A stretch of DNA of 64,000 bases from Malachius bipustulatus (taxonomy: Eukaryota > Arthropoda > Insecta > Coleoptera > Melyridae): assembly GCA_910589415.1 (NCBI GenBank), contig OU342632.1, forward strand, positions 30,331,637 through 30,395,636, written 5' to 3'. The notes under the pieces are model-generated. The model was not told where the DNA came from and made no database searches. It saw nothing but the letters and a program-made list of their open reading frames with translations. Of this stretch, positions 1 through 11,699 are shown one piece after another. Positions within the stretch are counted from its first letter, which is position 1, and the number at the start of each line of letters is the position of its first letter. The translations under genes and the position numbers were made by a program.

Positions 1-640
1 ATGACAGATAATAGATAGAAACGGCGGCGGTCTATCGGATTGCGCCCCCTGCGGTAATCCGGGCTTAAATTAATCCCAGGCCGATTTATGCAGGATCGCA
101 GGTGCAGTTTGAGGGTAAGCATCCCCCTACTCTAATTGAGGTTTAAACTGGGCTAATTAATCATTCCCACACTCTACACCCTAAACGTATTTATACATTT
201 TATGATCCCTCTCTGCGCTATATGTTTCCCATAAATCGTCTTTTTAGTCAAAATTGTTATTACCTAGAAACTTTTCATTATCAGAAGGTGTAGTTATAAT
301 ATGTAGACTCCCGGCACAGCCATTCAATTATCTTTTTTTTTTCGTTTCTGCCGTACAAACGTTCAGCTGTTTCTTCGACGGAGGCGACGACGGGAATACG
401 GGGACCCCTCGTCCGGACAACTGTCCGTGGCAGCCGGGAAGCCGGGCCATCCTTCAACCTCTAATCCCCGGTACTTACTCGGGTTATTTACTGCGGCATT
501 ACCCGGCATTACCGCTGTCTCTCACAGTTACATCAAAACACTCCCTTGAGCAGAGCCGGCGGCTTCCCGCTGGATAATAAATAGCAGCAGCCGCCGTCGG
601 CGTCATAAACTGGGCCCTTCGGGAAGGCCCGAGACGCGTC
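1..640. other. Intergenic, no gene recognised
   Basis: AT-rich to about position 350, then a GC-richer stretch with many CpG to about 640. The only sizeable reading frame here (254-577, plus) has no recognisable domain and low-complexity composition, so I do not call it a gene. The GC rise could be the edge of an unseen exon or promoter, but nothing confirms that. Confidence 0.4.
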
Positions 641-644
641 GAGG

Positions 645-2605
645 TTTGGAGTTCTCTTTAAATCGATCAATATCGGGAAGTGAGCAACTGATGCCATCCA
701 AAGATGATGTTGATGATGCCAAGAGTTTATGCTCGTTTTATTGTCTTTTGTCGGTAAAGTTCGAACTGAAAACGATAAACTCTGGACGATTTATGGTAGG
801 CTTAGTTTTCGAGAATAACTCCAGTTCAATAATTTCAAAATTTTGGCCTAATCGATACATCAAGGCTCAAACGACTTAAAGGAGCAAATCCTAGTTTTTG
901 TTAATATAACAGCAAACGTTAAGCGAAAATGAACTCTAGACGACAAATTTCCGCGAAACAACTTCAACAAACTCATCCGCCAAAAGACAACTAACGATAA
1001 TGGACATTGATAGATAAACTCTAGAAATAAACTCCAGACGATAAACTTGTAAAAAAATATAAAGCAAACATCGGACGACCAATTTCTGGTTGGAAAACTT
1101 CAGACGACTGTAACATTAAAGTTAACGACGGTCGACGGGACCTATGCTGAACTCCTGTCAACTCCAAACGACTTTTCTTTAATAAAACCAACTTCAATCG
1201 AAAAGTTCAATATAAAATGAATTCCTGAGAAACATTTCATTGTCCTAACCTTAGAGATAAAGCTTTTTCGAAGAAATCTAGAAATTTCTAGCAAAAAAAC
1301 CAATTCGGTAACTCCAGGCGACATATTTCTGGTGATAAACTTGGGACAACCTCTTTATTATATAGCAAACTTCAGTCGACGAGATGATACCGATGGTGAA
1401 CTCCAGACGATGATTTTACGTCAATTAGCTCCATTAGCGTTTCTGAAAAGAATTAACAGCGCGTAGACAATTTTTTTCTATTCCAGTTAACTTCAGTCGA
1501 AAGTTGACTCCAGATTTTAGGCAGAAATGAGGAACTGCAAACGAGACGTCGATTTTCCAGAACTAATTCCAACCGTCGTAAGTCCCTTTAACGAAATAGG
1601 AGATGGAAAAACTTTAGACGTGAACTCCAGATAATAAAATTTCAAGAAATCATGATACCAAATGAGAAAATGAATCATGATAGTTAATACTTCAGACGAA
1701 GTTTTTCTTGCTGAACTCTAGACGACACTCCTCAAATAGCAACGCCAGTCGAAATGACGATCATTTCTCGATAAGAAATCCAACTCTTGTGATAAGGAAA
1801 CAATCAAAGTGAACTTCAGACGAATTTTTTATTAATAACTTGAAAAATGTATTTATGGCAGGTAACTTCAGGAAACTGTTTAGACAACAACGAAGAACCA
1901 TAGACGACTTCGTTGGTTAACTCGTCAGACTGTAATTTTCTATAAGCGTCGGATGAGTTGTCTGTTAGAGTTGACTTCAGACGACAGTCAAAAACTTTAG
2001 ACGAAATTGTTTATTTTAACTCTTTTTTGGTAATAAATAATATGGCAGTTTCTGACTGAATATTTAAATAAAAATTTCGTCCAAAGAACTTTCTAAAGAT
2101 CTCACTTTCATTTATTTTTGATGAGAAACTCTAGACGAAAGCTTTCCTTGGATAACTTCAAGCGATAAGGATGCATCTCTGACAGTATCTACTTTCGACT
2201 ACTTTCATATAAAACGCTAAAAAAGTAGACACTGAATCAACAATGCAACTTCAGACGACAAGTTTCGCAAAAGCAGAAAATAGTAATAGAGAGATAAACT
2301 TCAAAGTTAGACGAAAACTTCAGACGTAAAACTCTATTAGGAGGATCTTCAAGGAGACAATTATTAAACTATCTATTAATCCAAGACTCCAGGAAAGAAA
2401 TAATTAAATCCAAAAAATGACCCCAACTCCAGACGAAAACTCCTCAACTCTCAACTTATTCTTAAGCGAGAGTTCTAATTAACAAACCCATAAATAAATC
2501 AATCGTCAGATTCCAGACTAGATGATAAATCCCTCGATGAACTTCAAACTACAACTCCAGACGACATATTTATACAAGTGCAACTTCAGGCGAATTTTGA
2601 AATGA
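645..2605. repeat. Clustered degenerate motif array (AACTYYAGACGA)
   Basis: The 12-mer AACTCCAGACGA, or a version with one or two changes, recurs at least a dozen times (for example near 932, 1030, 1096, 1399, 1713, 1814, 1968, 2127, 2248, 2430 and 2552). Spacing is irregular, roughly 30 to 170 bases. All copies read in the same orientation and the DNA between them looks unrelated. This suggests a very old tandem repeat in which only a core is still readable, or a cluster of protein-binding sites. There is no coding capacity. Confidence 0.6.
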
Positions 2606-2619
2606 AATTGATCAAAATA

Positions 2620-3440
2620 TGTAGCTGTAAGAGATTTGCATGCATGGAATGAAAGTGTTTCAACGTTCTTATGACTCATTAGCACCAACACTTGCTACAG
2701 CATCAGGATGGCATCCCAATAATAAGGGACGTAACATAATGTTTGATATTGGAGTAATTATTTCTCAGTTAGAGAGAGATAGGAGGGTAACATATTGCAT
2801 CTATAAGTGAGGGCTGCTGCATAAGGGTAGGTGATGACGGCAAGGGGTGAACATTTGCAAATAAGGGCGCCGCTAACTCCTAATATACACACTGCGCCTC
2901 ACCGATAAGCTCGAATTAAATCCAAATCTCTTCAGAAAACAACACTCTTCATTTGTCTCATCCCTCTCGAAGGGGCAAATATTTATTCAGGAACTATTTT
3001 GAATATTTTTAAAATCTCCCTCCCACATCCGCGTCAGTAATCATAAGTCACTGTTTCCTATGCTGATGAGAAAATCGGAGCCGTAACTCAAATTGAAAAA
3101 CGATTTCGTTTACGGAAGAAATCATTATTTAAATATGCCACCAGTGACGTCATAGCGTTTCAACCAATGAGGACACGACTAGCCGTGACGTCAGTTGAGG
3201 GGAACCAATGGGAGAAGGAGAAAATCGTTACATAACTTGGTTATTGATTTAAAGTTTGTTTTTGTTTGAAGTTGCGAGTTGGAGTTAGCCTGGATTGATA
3301 CCCCCGTTACGTTATTACAACCGAAATGGCACCTTTTATGATGATTTCCCGCCTCATAAATCTATAAAACTCTGTTTAAAGTGGTTTATTGGAGCACGAA
3401 TTGTCTGAAATTGATACTTAGTAATAAAATACAACTAAAT
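2620..3440. other. Intergenic DNA, no gene recognised
   Basis: AT-rich DNA without a convincing reading frame. The only structured element I see is a paired CRE/CCAAT module (3145-3209), described separately. Confidence 0.4.
3145..3209. promoter_or_regulatory. Duplicated CRE plus CCAAT module
   Basis: TGACGTCA (palindromic CRE/ATF site) occurs at 3145-3152 and again at 3186-3193. CCAAT occurs at 3164-3168 and again at 3205-3209. Both pairs are exactly 41 bases apart and keep the same internal spacing. CRE and CCAAT boxes are typical proximal promoter elements in animals. The promoter role and target gene are inference. The nearest candidate exon (3501-3561, minus) would place this module inside its first intron; a plus-strand transcript is also possible. 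Confidence 0.4.
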
Positions 3441-3500
3441 ATCAGAAAATATACATAAATAGATAATAATTTATAGAAAATGAAAAGAAGAAGAACTCAC

Positions 3501-3714
3501 CATTATATTTCAAGTTGGCGATGCTCGCGTTCAGCTTGTACTTGGACGTGTTGGAGGCCATCTTGTCTTGAGGCGGTGGTGGTGGCGGCGGCGGCAACGG
3601 ATGCACTCCGGCTGATCCTCTCCTGGAGTCGACTGAAGTCGGTGACGGCGGCCCGTGACCCACATCCAGCTGGGGGCGGCGCACGCAGGGCTCGTGGACT
3701 CGCCGCCCCCGCAA
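3501..3714 (-). CDS. Possible first coding exon of an unrecognised gene
   Basis: A GC- and CpG-rich island in AT-rich DNA holds a minus-strand ATG at 3561-3559. It is followed by 20 codons (MASNTSKYKLNASIANLKYN) ending at a good donor, GTGAGT, at 3500-3495. The frame stays open upstream to 3714 and includes an eight-proline run, so translation could start earlier. The remaining exons would lie toward position 1 or outside the window; I found no next exon. I do not recognise the peptide. The CpG island, donor and clean frame are what is seen. That this is a real gene start is inference, and a chance open frame in GC-rich DNA is the alternative. Confidence 0.35.
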
Positions 3715-3899
3715 GCGCCGCCCTCGGCGGCCATGGAGGCGGCGGTTACGCGGGGGTGTCGTTCGGGCGGCAGTAGAAAAAGTTGGAAACGGCCGACGTG
3801 ACCTGAGGTAATTTACCGCTTTTATTGTTATTGTAAAGTTGTGAGTTTTGAGTTTTATTATAATGTTCCGGCGGATTGGTCTGATGGATTTTTAAAGTA

Positions 3900-6800
3900 A
3901 GTTTGAAGTTTAAGAGAGTCGTTTTTGTCGGAATTATTTATGAGAGACAAAATTGATTTAATTAAAAGAGCCTTCTCTGGGGGTTTAGATTGTATCGAGC
4001 TCTTATTCGTTGTTACAACCAGATGTGATCGTTGTATCAAGAAGTTTTCCCTGCTGCCCAATAAATAGGGCTGTGGGCAAAGTCTTGAGAAAAAAAAGTA
4101 TCTGGAGTTTTAGCCGAAAAATTATTTCCATTCTCGGAATTCAAGAAAGTCTCTGAAGACTTGCTTGACTTGAAATAACACCTTCAATCAAAAAATCTCC
4201 TTGCACAGTCTTGAGAAAAAATCGTTTCTACAGACCCTCGACAAAACCTTTCCTGAAAATACTAACAAAATCGTCAAAATGATGGGAAAAGACTCAAAGA
4301 CTTTCGTGTTTCGAGGAAAGGGTCTCTGAAAACAAAAACTTCAGGTCTATCGGAAGTTTACCAAAAAACCAACGAGCCAAAAAATAGGCTTTTCTGGTAT
4401 CTGACAAGTTGAACTTGATAACTAATTGCTTCCAACAATATTCCCAAAAAGGAGTTGTCTGAGTAGCACTAACACGACGTGACAGAAAAAATTTAGCTTG
4501 ACTAAATTCGCCAAAGTCACAAAAAAATAACTTTCTATATTCTGGCGTTCTCCAAAAACAGGAGTCTCTTCTGTTTTCTAGAAAGGACTTCAAAGAAAAA
4601 ATTGACTGCCACCAACATAAACCGAAAACAGGCTCGTTTCGGTAAAGGTGTAAAAAAAAATTTTTTAAAGACTAAGACAACCTGACTCTACCTGACAAAG
4701 GAGACAGACAAAATAGTATGGCGCTCCCTGCCAACTCAGCACACCAAGAAGGGAGGTCCAGGAGTTTGGTCTACTCGGTACATCAAGCCAAGGTAAGGGT
4801 TAAATCGAGAGGTCTCTGAAGGCTCAGTACACCAGTCAGAAGGCTTGCTTCCTTATAAAAGTCGTAGAAAAAGAAGAAGTTTATAAATATTCGCCTATAT
4901 GACCTGTTCTAACAGATTGCCGAAAAAGAAACACATTGAAGGATTTAAGCTTTTTAAAGAGTTTCTGCCCAGACTGAATTTGTTGATTACCTATACCTAC
5001 GAAAAAAAACTTTAAAGCCGAACCTACAACTACCATTAAAATATTTTTCCTTGCCAGAATTGCTGAAGTTCCTGAAACGTGACTTCTGCTGCCTACTAAA
5101 GTCTGACCTTACTAAAAGCTTACCAAAATTAAGTTATCTCATAAAAATAAAGCTACTGAAACCTGCTGGTTGCCCAAAACATGTTTAGCCTCGTCAAAGG
5201 TGCGGGAAAAAGAACATTTACACCTCGTCAAGTCCTAAGAAACATTTTTATAAATACAAAGACTGAAAAAGAAGTTTTGTCTTGATCCTTGAAGAATCGA
5301 AAGAAGTAGAAGTTTTCGAAGATTAACCATAGCTCCTCGGAAGATTTTTTTCTTGCAGAGATAGTCTCACCATGCAAAAATCACGGAAAGTTTAAAAAAC
5401 TTCTGCTTGCCTGTATGATTAAACCCAATCTCTTTCCTGAAGTTTTTTCACATCACTCCGGAGGAAAAAGAAGCATTTCCAGAGACCCGCCTAACTTGCA
5501 CAAAAAATGCTTGAAGAGAGCTTTGTTGTCTTGAGCAAATTGCAAAATAGAAGCTTTCTTAAGACTTGCCTAACTTGAAATCTAGCAACGCACCAAGCCC
5601 AGAGGAAAAAGAAAATTCAATGACAGATTCTTCTAACTGGTACTAATAGTTTAGCAAATAGCTTATTGGAAAAACTAGAAAAGTTTTCCTTGGCTCAATC
5701 CAACGAAATGTAAACCACACCATGTAATAGCCGACCTTCTTCTTATTGAAAAGTTGCCTAAGAAAAAAACTTGCCTATGTCACGGAGAAAACTATAAGTT
5801 TCATAAATCTAACCAACGCGTTACCGAAATAAGTTCCACTTTGGGCATGTCATGAAAAAGAATCTTGGCTGACTTAACTTGATGCGGTCTGAGCTTGCCA
5901 AAAAAAATTAGGCCGCGCCAAAGTCATGGGAGAAAAAGATTCTAGATTGGTTTGCCTGGCTCGTAGCTACACTTTGTTGAAGAGTAAATCTTGCCCAAGT
6001 CAAGGGGAAAACTAAGTTTCGGAAGTCTAGCTAGCAGGTTTTTGACCAACGCGTTACCAAAAAAGTTCCATCTTGCACTTGTAATGAGAAAAATGATCTT
6101 GTCTGAGTTAACTTGATGCACAATGGGCTTGCCGAAAAAGTTATCCTCGCCAAAATCACGGGAGAATAGGTTCTAGATTGGATTTCCTGGCTCGTAACTA
6201 CACCTTGTTGAAGAGTAAATCTTGCCCAAGTCATGAAGAAAACTAAGTTTCGGAAGTCTAGCTAGCAAGTTTTTGACGAACGCGTTACCGAAATAAGTTC
6301 CACCCTGCTCACGTCATTCACGTCATGAAAAAAGAAATTTGGCTGACTTAACTTGATACACTATGTGCTTGCCAAAAAATTTAGCTTCGCCAAAGTTATG
6401 TGAGAAACAGCTCTAGATTGGTTTGCCTGGCTTCTAGCTATACTAGAGGAGGTGAGGAGGTGAAAATCTTGTCCAAGTCGGGGAGACAATTAAATTTCAT
6501 AAGTCTCATGCACTAGTCTAATAATTTTGACCGAGACGTTACCGAAAAAAGTTCCACCTTACCCTTGCCCCGAGAAAAATAACCTTAAATCTGACTTAAT
6601 TTGATGCACTTTGTGCTTCCCGAAAAAATTTAGCCTTGCCTTTCGCCAAAGTCACAGGAAAAAAAAGGTCTAGATTGATTTGCCTGGCTCGTAGCTACCT
6701 TGTTGAAGAGTTAGTCTTTCCCAAGTCTTGGAGAAAAATAAGTTTCAGAAATATAAAAACCTTAGTCTCATTTTGACCAAGACGTTACTGAAAGAAAGTC

Positions 6801-7180
6801 CACCATGAGCACATCACGAAAAAAATAACCTTTTAAAGCTGACCAATCTTGATACACTAATAAGTTCTTGCCGAAAAAAAGATTAACCTCGCTGAAGCAA
6901 CTGAAAATAAGTTTCTGGACCTCAATTTTATATGGTTACGGAGAAAACTAAGTTTCAAAAACCACCTAACTAGCCTAATTTTGACCAAGACGTAACAGAA
7001 AAAAGCTCCACCATACGCAAGTCATAAGAAAAATTGTCTTAAAGCTGACCAAACTTGATGAAATACGAGCTTGTCGAAAGAAGATTAACCTCTCCAAAGC
7101 CACCGAAAAAATAAATGTTTCTAGAACCCAATTTGAATGGCATGGAGTTACAATTATAGGTATATACACACAAACCTCGA
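3900..7180. repeat. Decayed tandem repeat, about 240-base unit
   Basis: From about 5640 to 7175 a unit repeats six or seven times. The landmark TCTAGATTGG, or a derivative, occurs at 5941, 6172, 6412, 6669, about 6913 and about 7119, giving spacings of 231, 240, 257, about 244 and about 206. Each unit also carries a GTTACCGAAA-like string, a TTAACTTGATGCAC-like string and a CAAAGTCACGGGAGAA-like string in the same order. From 3900 to 5640 the same vocabulary recurs more loosely. Homology is clearest at 5.9-6.7 kb and fades outward. The array is non-coding. Confidence 0.7.
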
Positions 7181-7664
7181 TCTACTTGACCTTGTACTTA
7201 AAGAGAGTCTCTCCTCAGGGCGCAACTCTAGCCTTTTGAGGCGGCAATTTTGGAAATTCTTCTTGATGTTATTTTTTCTGTCTATATTCTAATGAAGAGG
7301 GGCGCATTTTTTAGTTCCCCATAAACCGCAGGATAAAGTAGTTTTGTATAAGTTTCATGTCCCCCAGGAACTTACACGACCCCCAAGAAAAATACAACAG
7401 AGATCGAGCAACCCCAAGCCGAAATCACGGAATGTCTTGTAACAAAACGTCCCTAAATCGAGCAAACATAATTCCTCTTACGCGGGTGTTAATCATCAGC
7501 AGCGTAGTTGAACGAGGGGGGGCCAAGGGGCCATGAACTTGAAGTGAGTCCCGTGACGTAGACGAGTCTCCAATTCCATTATCCTTATCAGATACAATAA
7601 CCCAGAATCGGAGTGCTGGTGCTAGTGCTAGGTCAATGTGACGACCTCTTAAAAAAATCTCATA

Positions 7665-7750
7665 CAGGGTGATATAATATATTTACAGATACTTACAATA
7701 AATAAAAAACATGCTTAATTATTGCACACAGTTACAATAATAGCACCCTG
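7665..7750. mobile_element. Short MITE, ends CAGGGTG/CACCCTG
   Basis: An 86-base element starts CAGGGTG and ends CACCCTG, with TA on both sides, as expected for a Tc1/mariner-type target duplication. It is far too short to code for a transposase. It shares its terminal heptamer with larger foldbacks at 8029, 10125, 19745 and 20329. Confidence 0.55.
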
Positions 7751-8028
7751 TATTTGTATCGGTGTAACTGGAATGAAAGGCTCTATTAAGGGGCCACTTG
7801 AGCTGGGAGTTGGACATCTGCCACGCGACCTTATCGCCCGATAAGAGCGCCGTTATAAGCGTCGCGACGCCGGGAACGAGTCGCAGTGTAACGCAGTAGT
7901 CTGATAAAAAGTGAATCGTGGGGTAACCATCGTAATAATAATAACAGTAATGTAAGTTTTAGAATAGTTTTGTATTATTAAATATCGAGCTGGGAATTAT
8001 ATTTATAATTATGACAGTTCCTACTATA

Positions 8029-8946
8029 CAGGGGGTGTCCCAGAATGAAGAGGGCAAACTTTTTAATGGTAGCATATTTACTTGATTTTAAGACAATAAG
8101 TCTTTATGAACCTACCCTCTAAATTGAGTATCTATTAACGAAGTTCTTTTTTTTGTATAACTCCAAAAAGGCTTAATTTTTTTTTAATTTTTCTGTGTCC
8201 TTCTATTAATTAGTTTAAAATTACAGCAATAATTAGATGTTTGTAATTTGAACCAGGGACGCACGGTAGATAGGGCTCCAACTTTTTACCTCCCAATTTT
8301 TACGTCACTGCATGATTTTGGTTTTGGCATATTTTTCCAAAAGTGAGACATTTCTGGTACAAAAAAGGCTAAGTTTGGTAGGTATATTCTCAACAGTTTT
8401 CGAGATATGTACGAATTTGAAGACAAAAAGTTATTGGTTTTTGGGCAATGATTCTCGCAACTTTTGAAAAAATTTACAGATTTGACGTGGGGCTTCTTCT
8501 TCTTCTCCAGATCCCCCGACCACGGAATCTGTAGACGTTACTATAGAAAAAATCGTAGCCACGTTTCCTAACTATAACTTTCACGTATTGGGCAAATCTT
8601 AAAAACTGCTGAGAACTTACCTACCAAACTTTCTGCTTTTTTGTATCAGAAATGTCTAGCTTTTGAAAAAATATGTCAAAACCAAAATTTATCCAGTGGC
8701 GAAACAATTGACCCCTATCTACCGTACATCCCTGGTTCAAATTACACACACGTAATTATCGCTATTATGTTAACTTATTAATAGAAAAACGACATCAAAT
8801 TTCATAAAAAAATATGCAGCCGTTTTAAAGTAAACATCCTGTAACTTCGTTCATACTCAATTTAGAGGGTGGGTTCGTTAATACTTTTTGTCTTAAATTA
8901 AGTATTCTACCTTAGAAGTTTCTCCTTTTTATTTTGGGACACTCTG
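8029..8946. mobile_element. Long foldback element (about 460-base arms)
   Basis: The left arm (about 8029-8490) is repeated in inverted, diverged form by the right arm (about 8520-8946). Landmarks pairing between arms include ACCCTCTAAATTGAGTAT, TTTGAACCAGGGA and TTTGGTAGGTA. Ends read CAGGGGGTGTCCCA and TGGGACACTCTG-like, flanked by TA. There is almost no unique centre and no open frame. This is the architecture of a non-autonomous hairpin DNA transposon, probably mobilised by a Tc1/mariner-type transposase (inferred from the TA flanks). Confidence 0.7.
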
Positions 8947-10124
8947 TATATACATATAATAATAAATATTAAATAATAATAATAATAATTAAAAGTAATA
9001 TAGCGGGATACAACAGGAAGTGCTTCAACTTGACAAAATGAATTAACGAAAAAGAAAATTAATTATTATTTCCCGAATATTTTAATTAAGCGGAGCGATC
9101 CGAAATGTGACGGTTGCCGTAATGACGGCGGAGTGGGAATATAAGTAAATGTATGAGATTAGAGAGGCATAAGCGGCAGAGCCCGGCAATTAGTGTAAGA
9201 CTGGAGCGACGTTTATCCCGGTCGTCACATTTCCCAGATACGGGATGGCAATTAAAGTCGGACGACGAAAGTTGAGAACGTCGTCTGATTATAATCGTAA
9301 TAATCAAGGGTGGATTAACTGATGGATCCGTCAGATGAGGAAACGGGAAGAAAATACTTTACTCTGGCCCTGGTAATGAGAATAAGAACGAATGAAATTT
9401 TTATGTTTTGTAGGTATTATTACGATTACTATTACGATTACGACCCCGCTGAAGATAATTGTTTGTTTGCTTGATGCTTGATGTTTGACATGACAGATGC
9501 CTTGTAATCTCTTTCGCGTTTGTATTATCTTCAGAGCACAATAGCACATGTACGGATTTTATTAGCAGATAACATTGAAATTGCCCATATTTCGTTTCTA
9601 TTATTGTTTCTCTTGTTACCTTAAGACCAGTTTAACACACATAGACAATGTTGAAATGTTCAAAATGTTTAAAACATTAAAAAAATGTAAAGAAATGATT
9701 GTCAGCAGAAAACTTTCTTGGTGTTGCATAATTTTCGTTTAACTTCCGTCTAAAAACGAAATGGATTTCCTTACCAATAACGTCCTTTTATGGAGTTTAT
9801 TTTGCGAGTTATTAATACCCAAATTCTCAATAAGAGAACGAAACTAACGCTCGGTATAACGCATGACGCGTAGATAAAATTTCTCCATTTTTTTGCAACA
9901 ACTTCGCCCCCTTGATTTAATCGCGCTATGAATTTAGGTTCTTCTTACTCGCATCTTTAATCCAAAAAACATGTTCAACTTACTCCCCCTCCCTTATCTA
10001 TACAATGATATAGGGCCAAATTTAAAGGGGGATTTCCTCTCATAAATATAAGTTGAACAAATCAATTTCAGCAATAAATTTAAGCTCAAAATGAGGTTTC
10101 GTCTAAAAATGTAAAAAAAATATA
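8947..10124. other. AT-rich spacer between foldback elements
   Basis: Mostly ATT/AAT-rich simple sequence. Small open frames occur but none has a recognisable domain. No gene, RNA or clear repeat boundary is visible. Confidence 0.4.
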
Positions 10125-11090
10125 CAGGGTGTCCGGTAAGTACCTCCTAATCTCTCGGGAGCATACAGGGGAGGTCAAAAAAAACCTAGTCTGTCATAAA
10201 AAAAAATTCCTAAAGAGTCCCCAAACGGAGATATGAAGCCCTAGAAGGGTGCCCCGCAATTTACTTTTTTGGGTCTAACTTTTGAACCGACCTGTATAAT
10301 TGGATGAAATTTAGACACTTTATAGAGGCCACAAAGAGCCATCAGGCCATATTAAAGTCGATGTTTGACGTCGTCAGGGAAGTCAGGAACGGACTTACCA
10401 TCATACTCGTTGAGTCAAAATTTTGACAGGTGTCACTTTACAGAGCTAAAAATTATTTTTTTGAATAGTCTAATACTTCATCTTTAAAAAAGGTGCTCTT
10501 AATTTCTTTCGGTAAAACTGACGGTTTTAGAGATAAATCGGTTTTTAAGTATGCGAAACACTAAAAAGTTACTAATGCTAAACACAAACAGGTAAAAATC
10601 AGGTTCTTGTTGATAAACCTACCTACATAATGGATTGCTATTGACGGAACTTGGTCAAAATTCGCATAAAAGTCGATTTATCTTGAGAACCGCTAGTTTT
10701 ATCGAAATAAATTAAGAGTACCTTTTGTGAAGATGAATGACCAGCGTATTTAAAAATTAAGTTTTCAGCTCTGTAAAATGACACCTGTCAAAACTTTGAC
10801 ACAATGAGTGTGGTGGTAAAACCGTTCCTGACTTCCTTGAGGACGTCAAACATCTACTCTGATATGGCTTAATGAGTCTTCATGGCCTCTATAAAAAATG
10901 AAAATTTCATCAAAATACACAGGTCGGTTCAAAAGTTAGAGCCAAAAAAGTAAATTGCGGGGCACCCTTTTAGGGCTCCATATCTCCGTTTGGGGACACT
11001 TTAGGAATTTTTTTTTAATGAGCAGACTAGGTTTTTTTGACCTCCCCTGTATGCTCCCGAGAGATTAGGAGGTACTTACCGGACACCCTG
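10125..11090. mobile_element. Long foldback element, ends CAGGGTGTCCGG
   Basis: The left end CAGGGTGTCCGGTAAGTACC is matched in inverted order by the right end, and TA lies on both sides. The outer 100 bases of both arms are almost identical, including CCTCCTAATCTCTCGGGAGC, GGAGGTCAAAAAAA and GGGGCACCCTT. The whole 966 bases fold on themselves with a short centre near 10600. It has no coding capacity. The termini are much better preserved than those of the element at 8029, which suggests later insertion. Confidence 0.75.
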
Positions 11091-11159
11091 TATACCAATT
11101 TTTGGTTATAACTCATCTAAATTTTAACCGTTTTTAATGAAACTTGTCATGAACAATAA

Positions 11160-11680
11160 AGAAACAAAGCTCTTCAATTTGGATATTTCAATTTTGTAAA
11201 TATCTACCAGTAAACATCTTCCCCTTTTACCTCCCTATCTTTTATGCCACCCACTGACTTAATTGCAATCACAAAACCGGGATTCAATTGCCCATGTATT
11301 TTAGAACAAAAAAGAATTCTATGGTTTTCTTTTCATATGGCGCACTGTTTTTGAGATATTTGAAGTTTTCTCAGTCAATGTCACTAATAATCGATCATTA
11401 AGAATAATCAATTATTTTCAATGTATGTAAATGGGCCAACAAACAATACCTGAGAAAACTTCAAATATCTCAAAAACAGTGCGCCATATGAAGAAAACTA
11501 ACGAATACTTTTTTGTTTTCAAATGCATGGGCTATTTAACAACGATTTTATATTTACGATAAAGTCAGTGACGTAAAATATAGGAGGGGAAAAGGAGCAC
11601 CCTCAATATCTACGCCACTGGAGGACATCCTACAAAACCTGAAATAGCCAAATTAAAGAGCTTTGTTTTTGCAAACTTTG
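11160..11680. mobile_element. Foldback repeat next to the previous element
   Basis: An inner near-perfect inverted pair reads CATATGGCGCACTGTTTTTG (starting near 11333) against its complement (ending near 11490), extended by TTTGAAGTTTTCTCAG. Outer arms pair more loosely (AACAAAGCTCTTCAATTTGG near 11165 against about 11650-11675). It begins about 70 bases after the previous foldback. It lacks the CAGGGTG end, so it may be a different family or a truncated one. Confidence 0.55.
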
Positions 11681-11699
11681 ATTTTTTGAGTTAACAATT

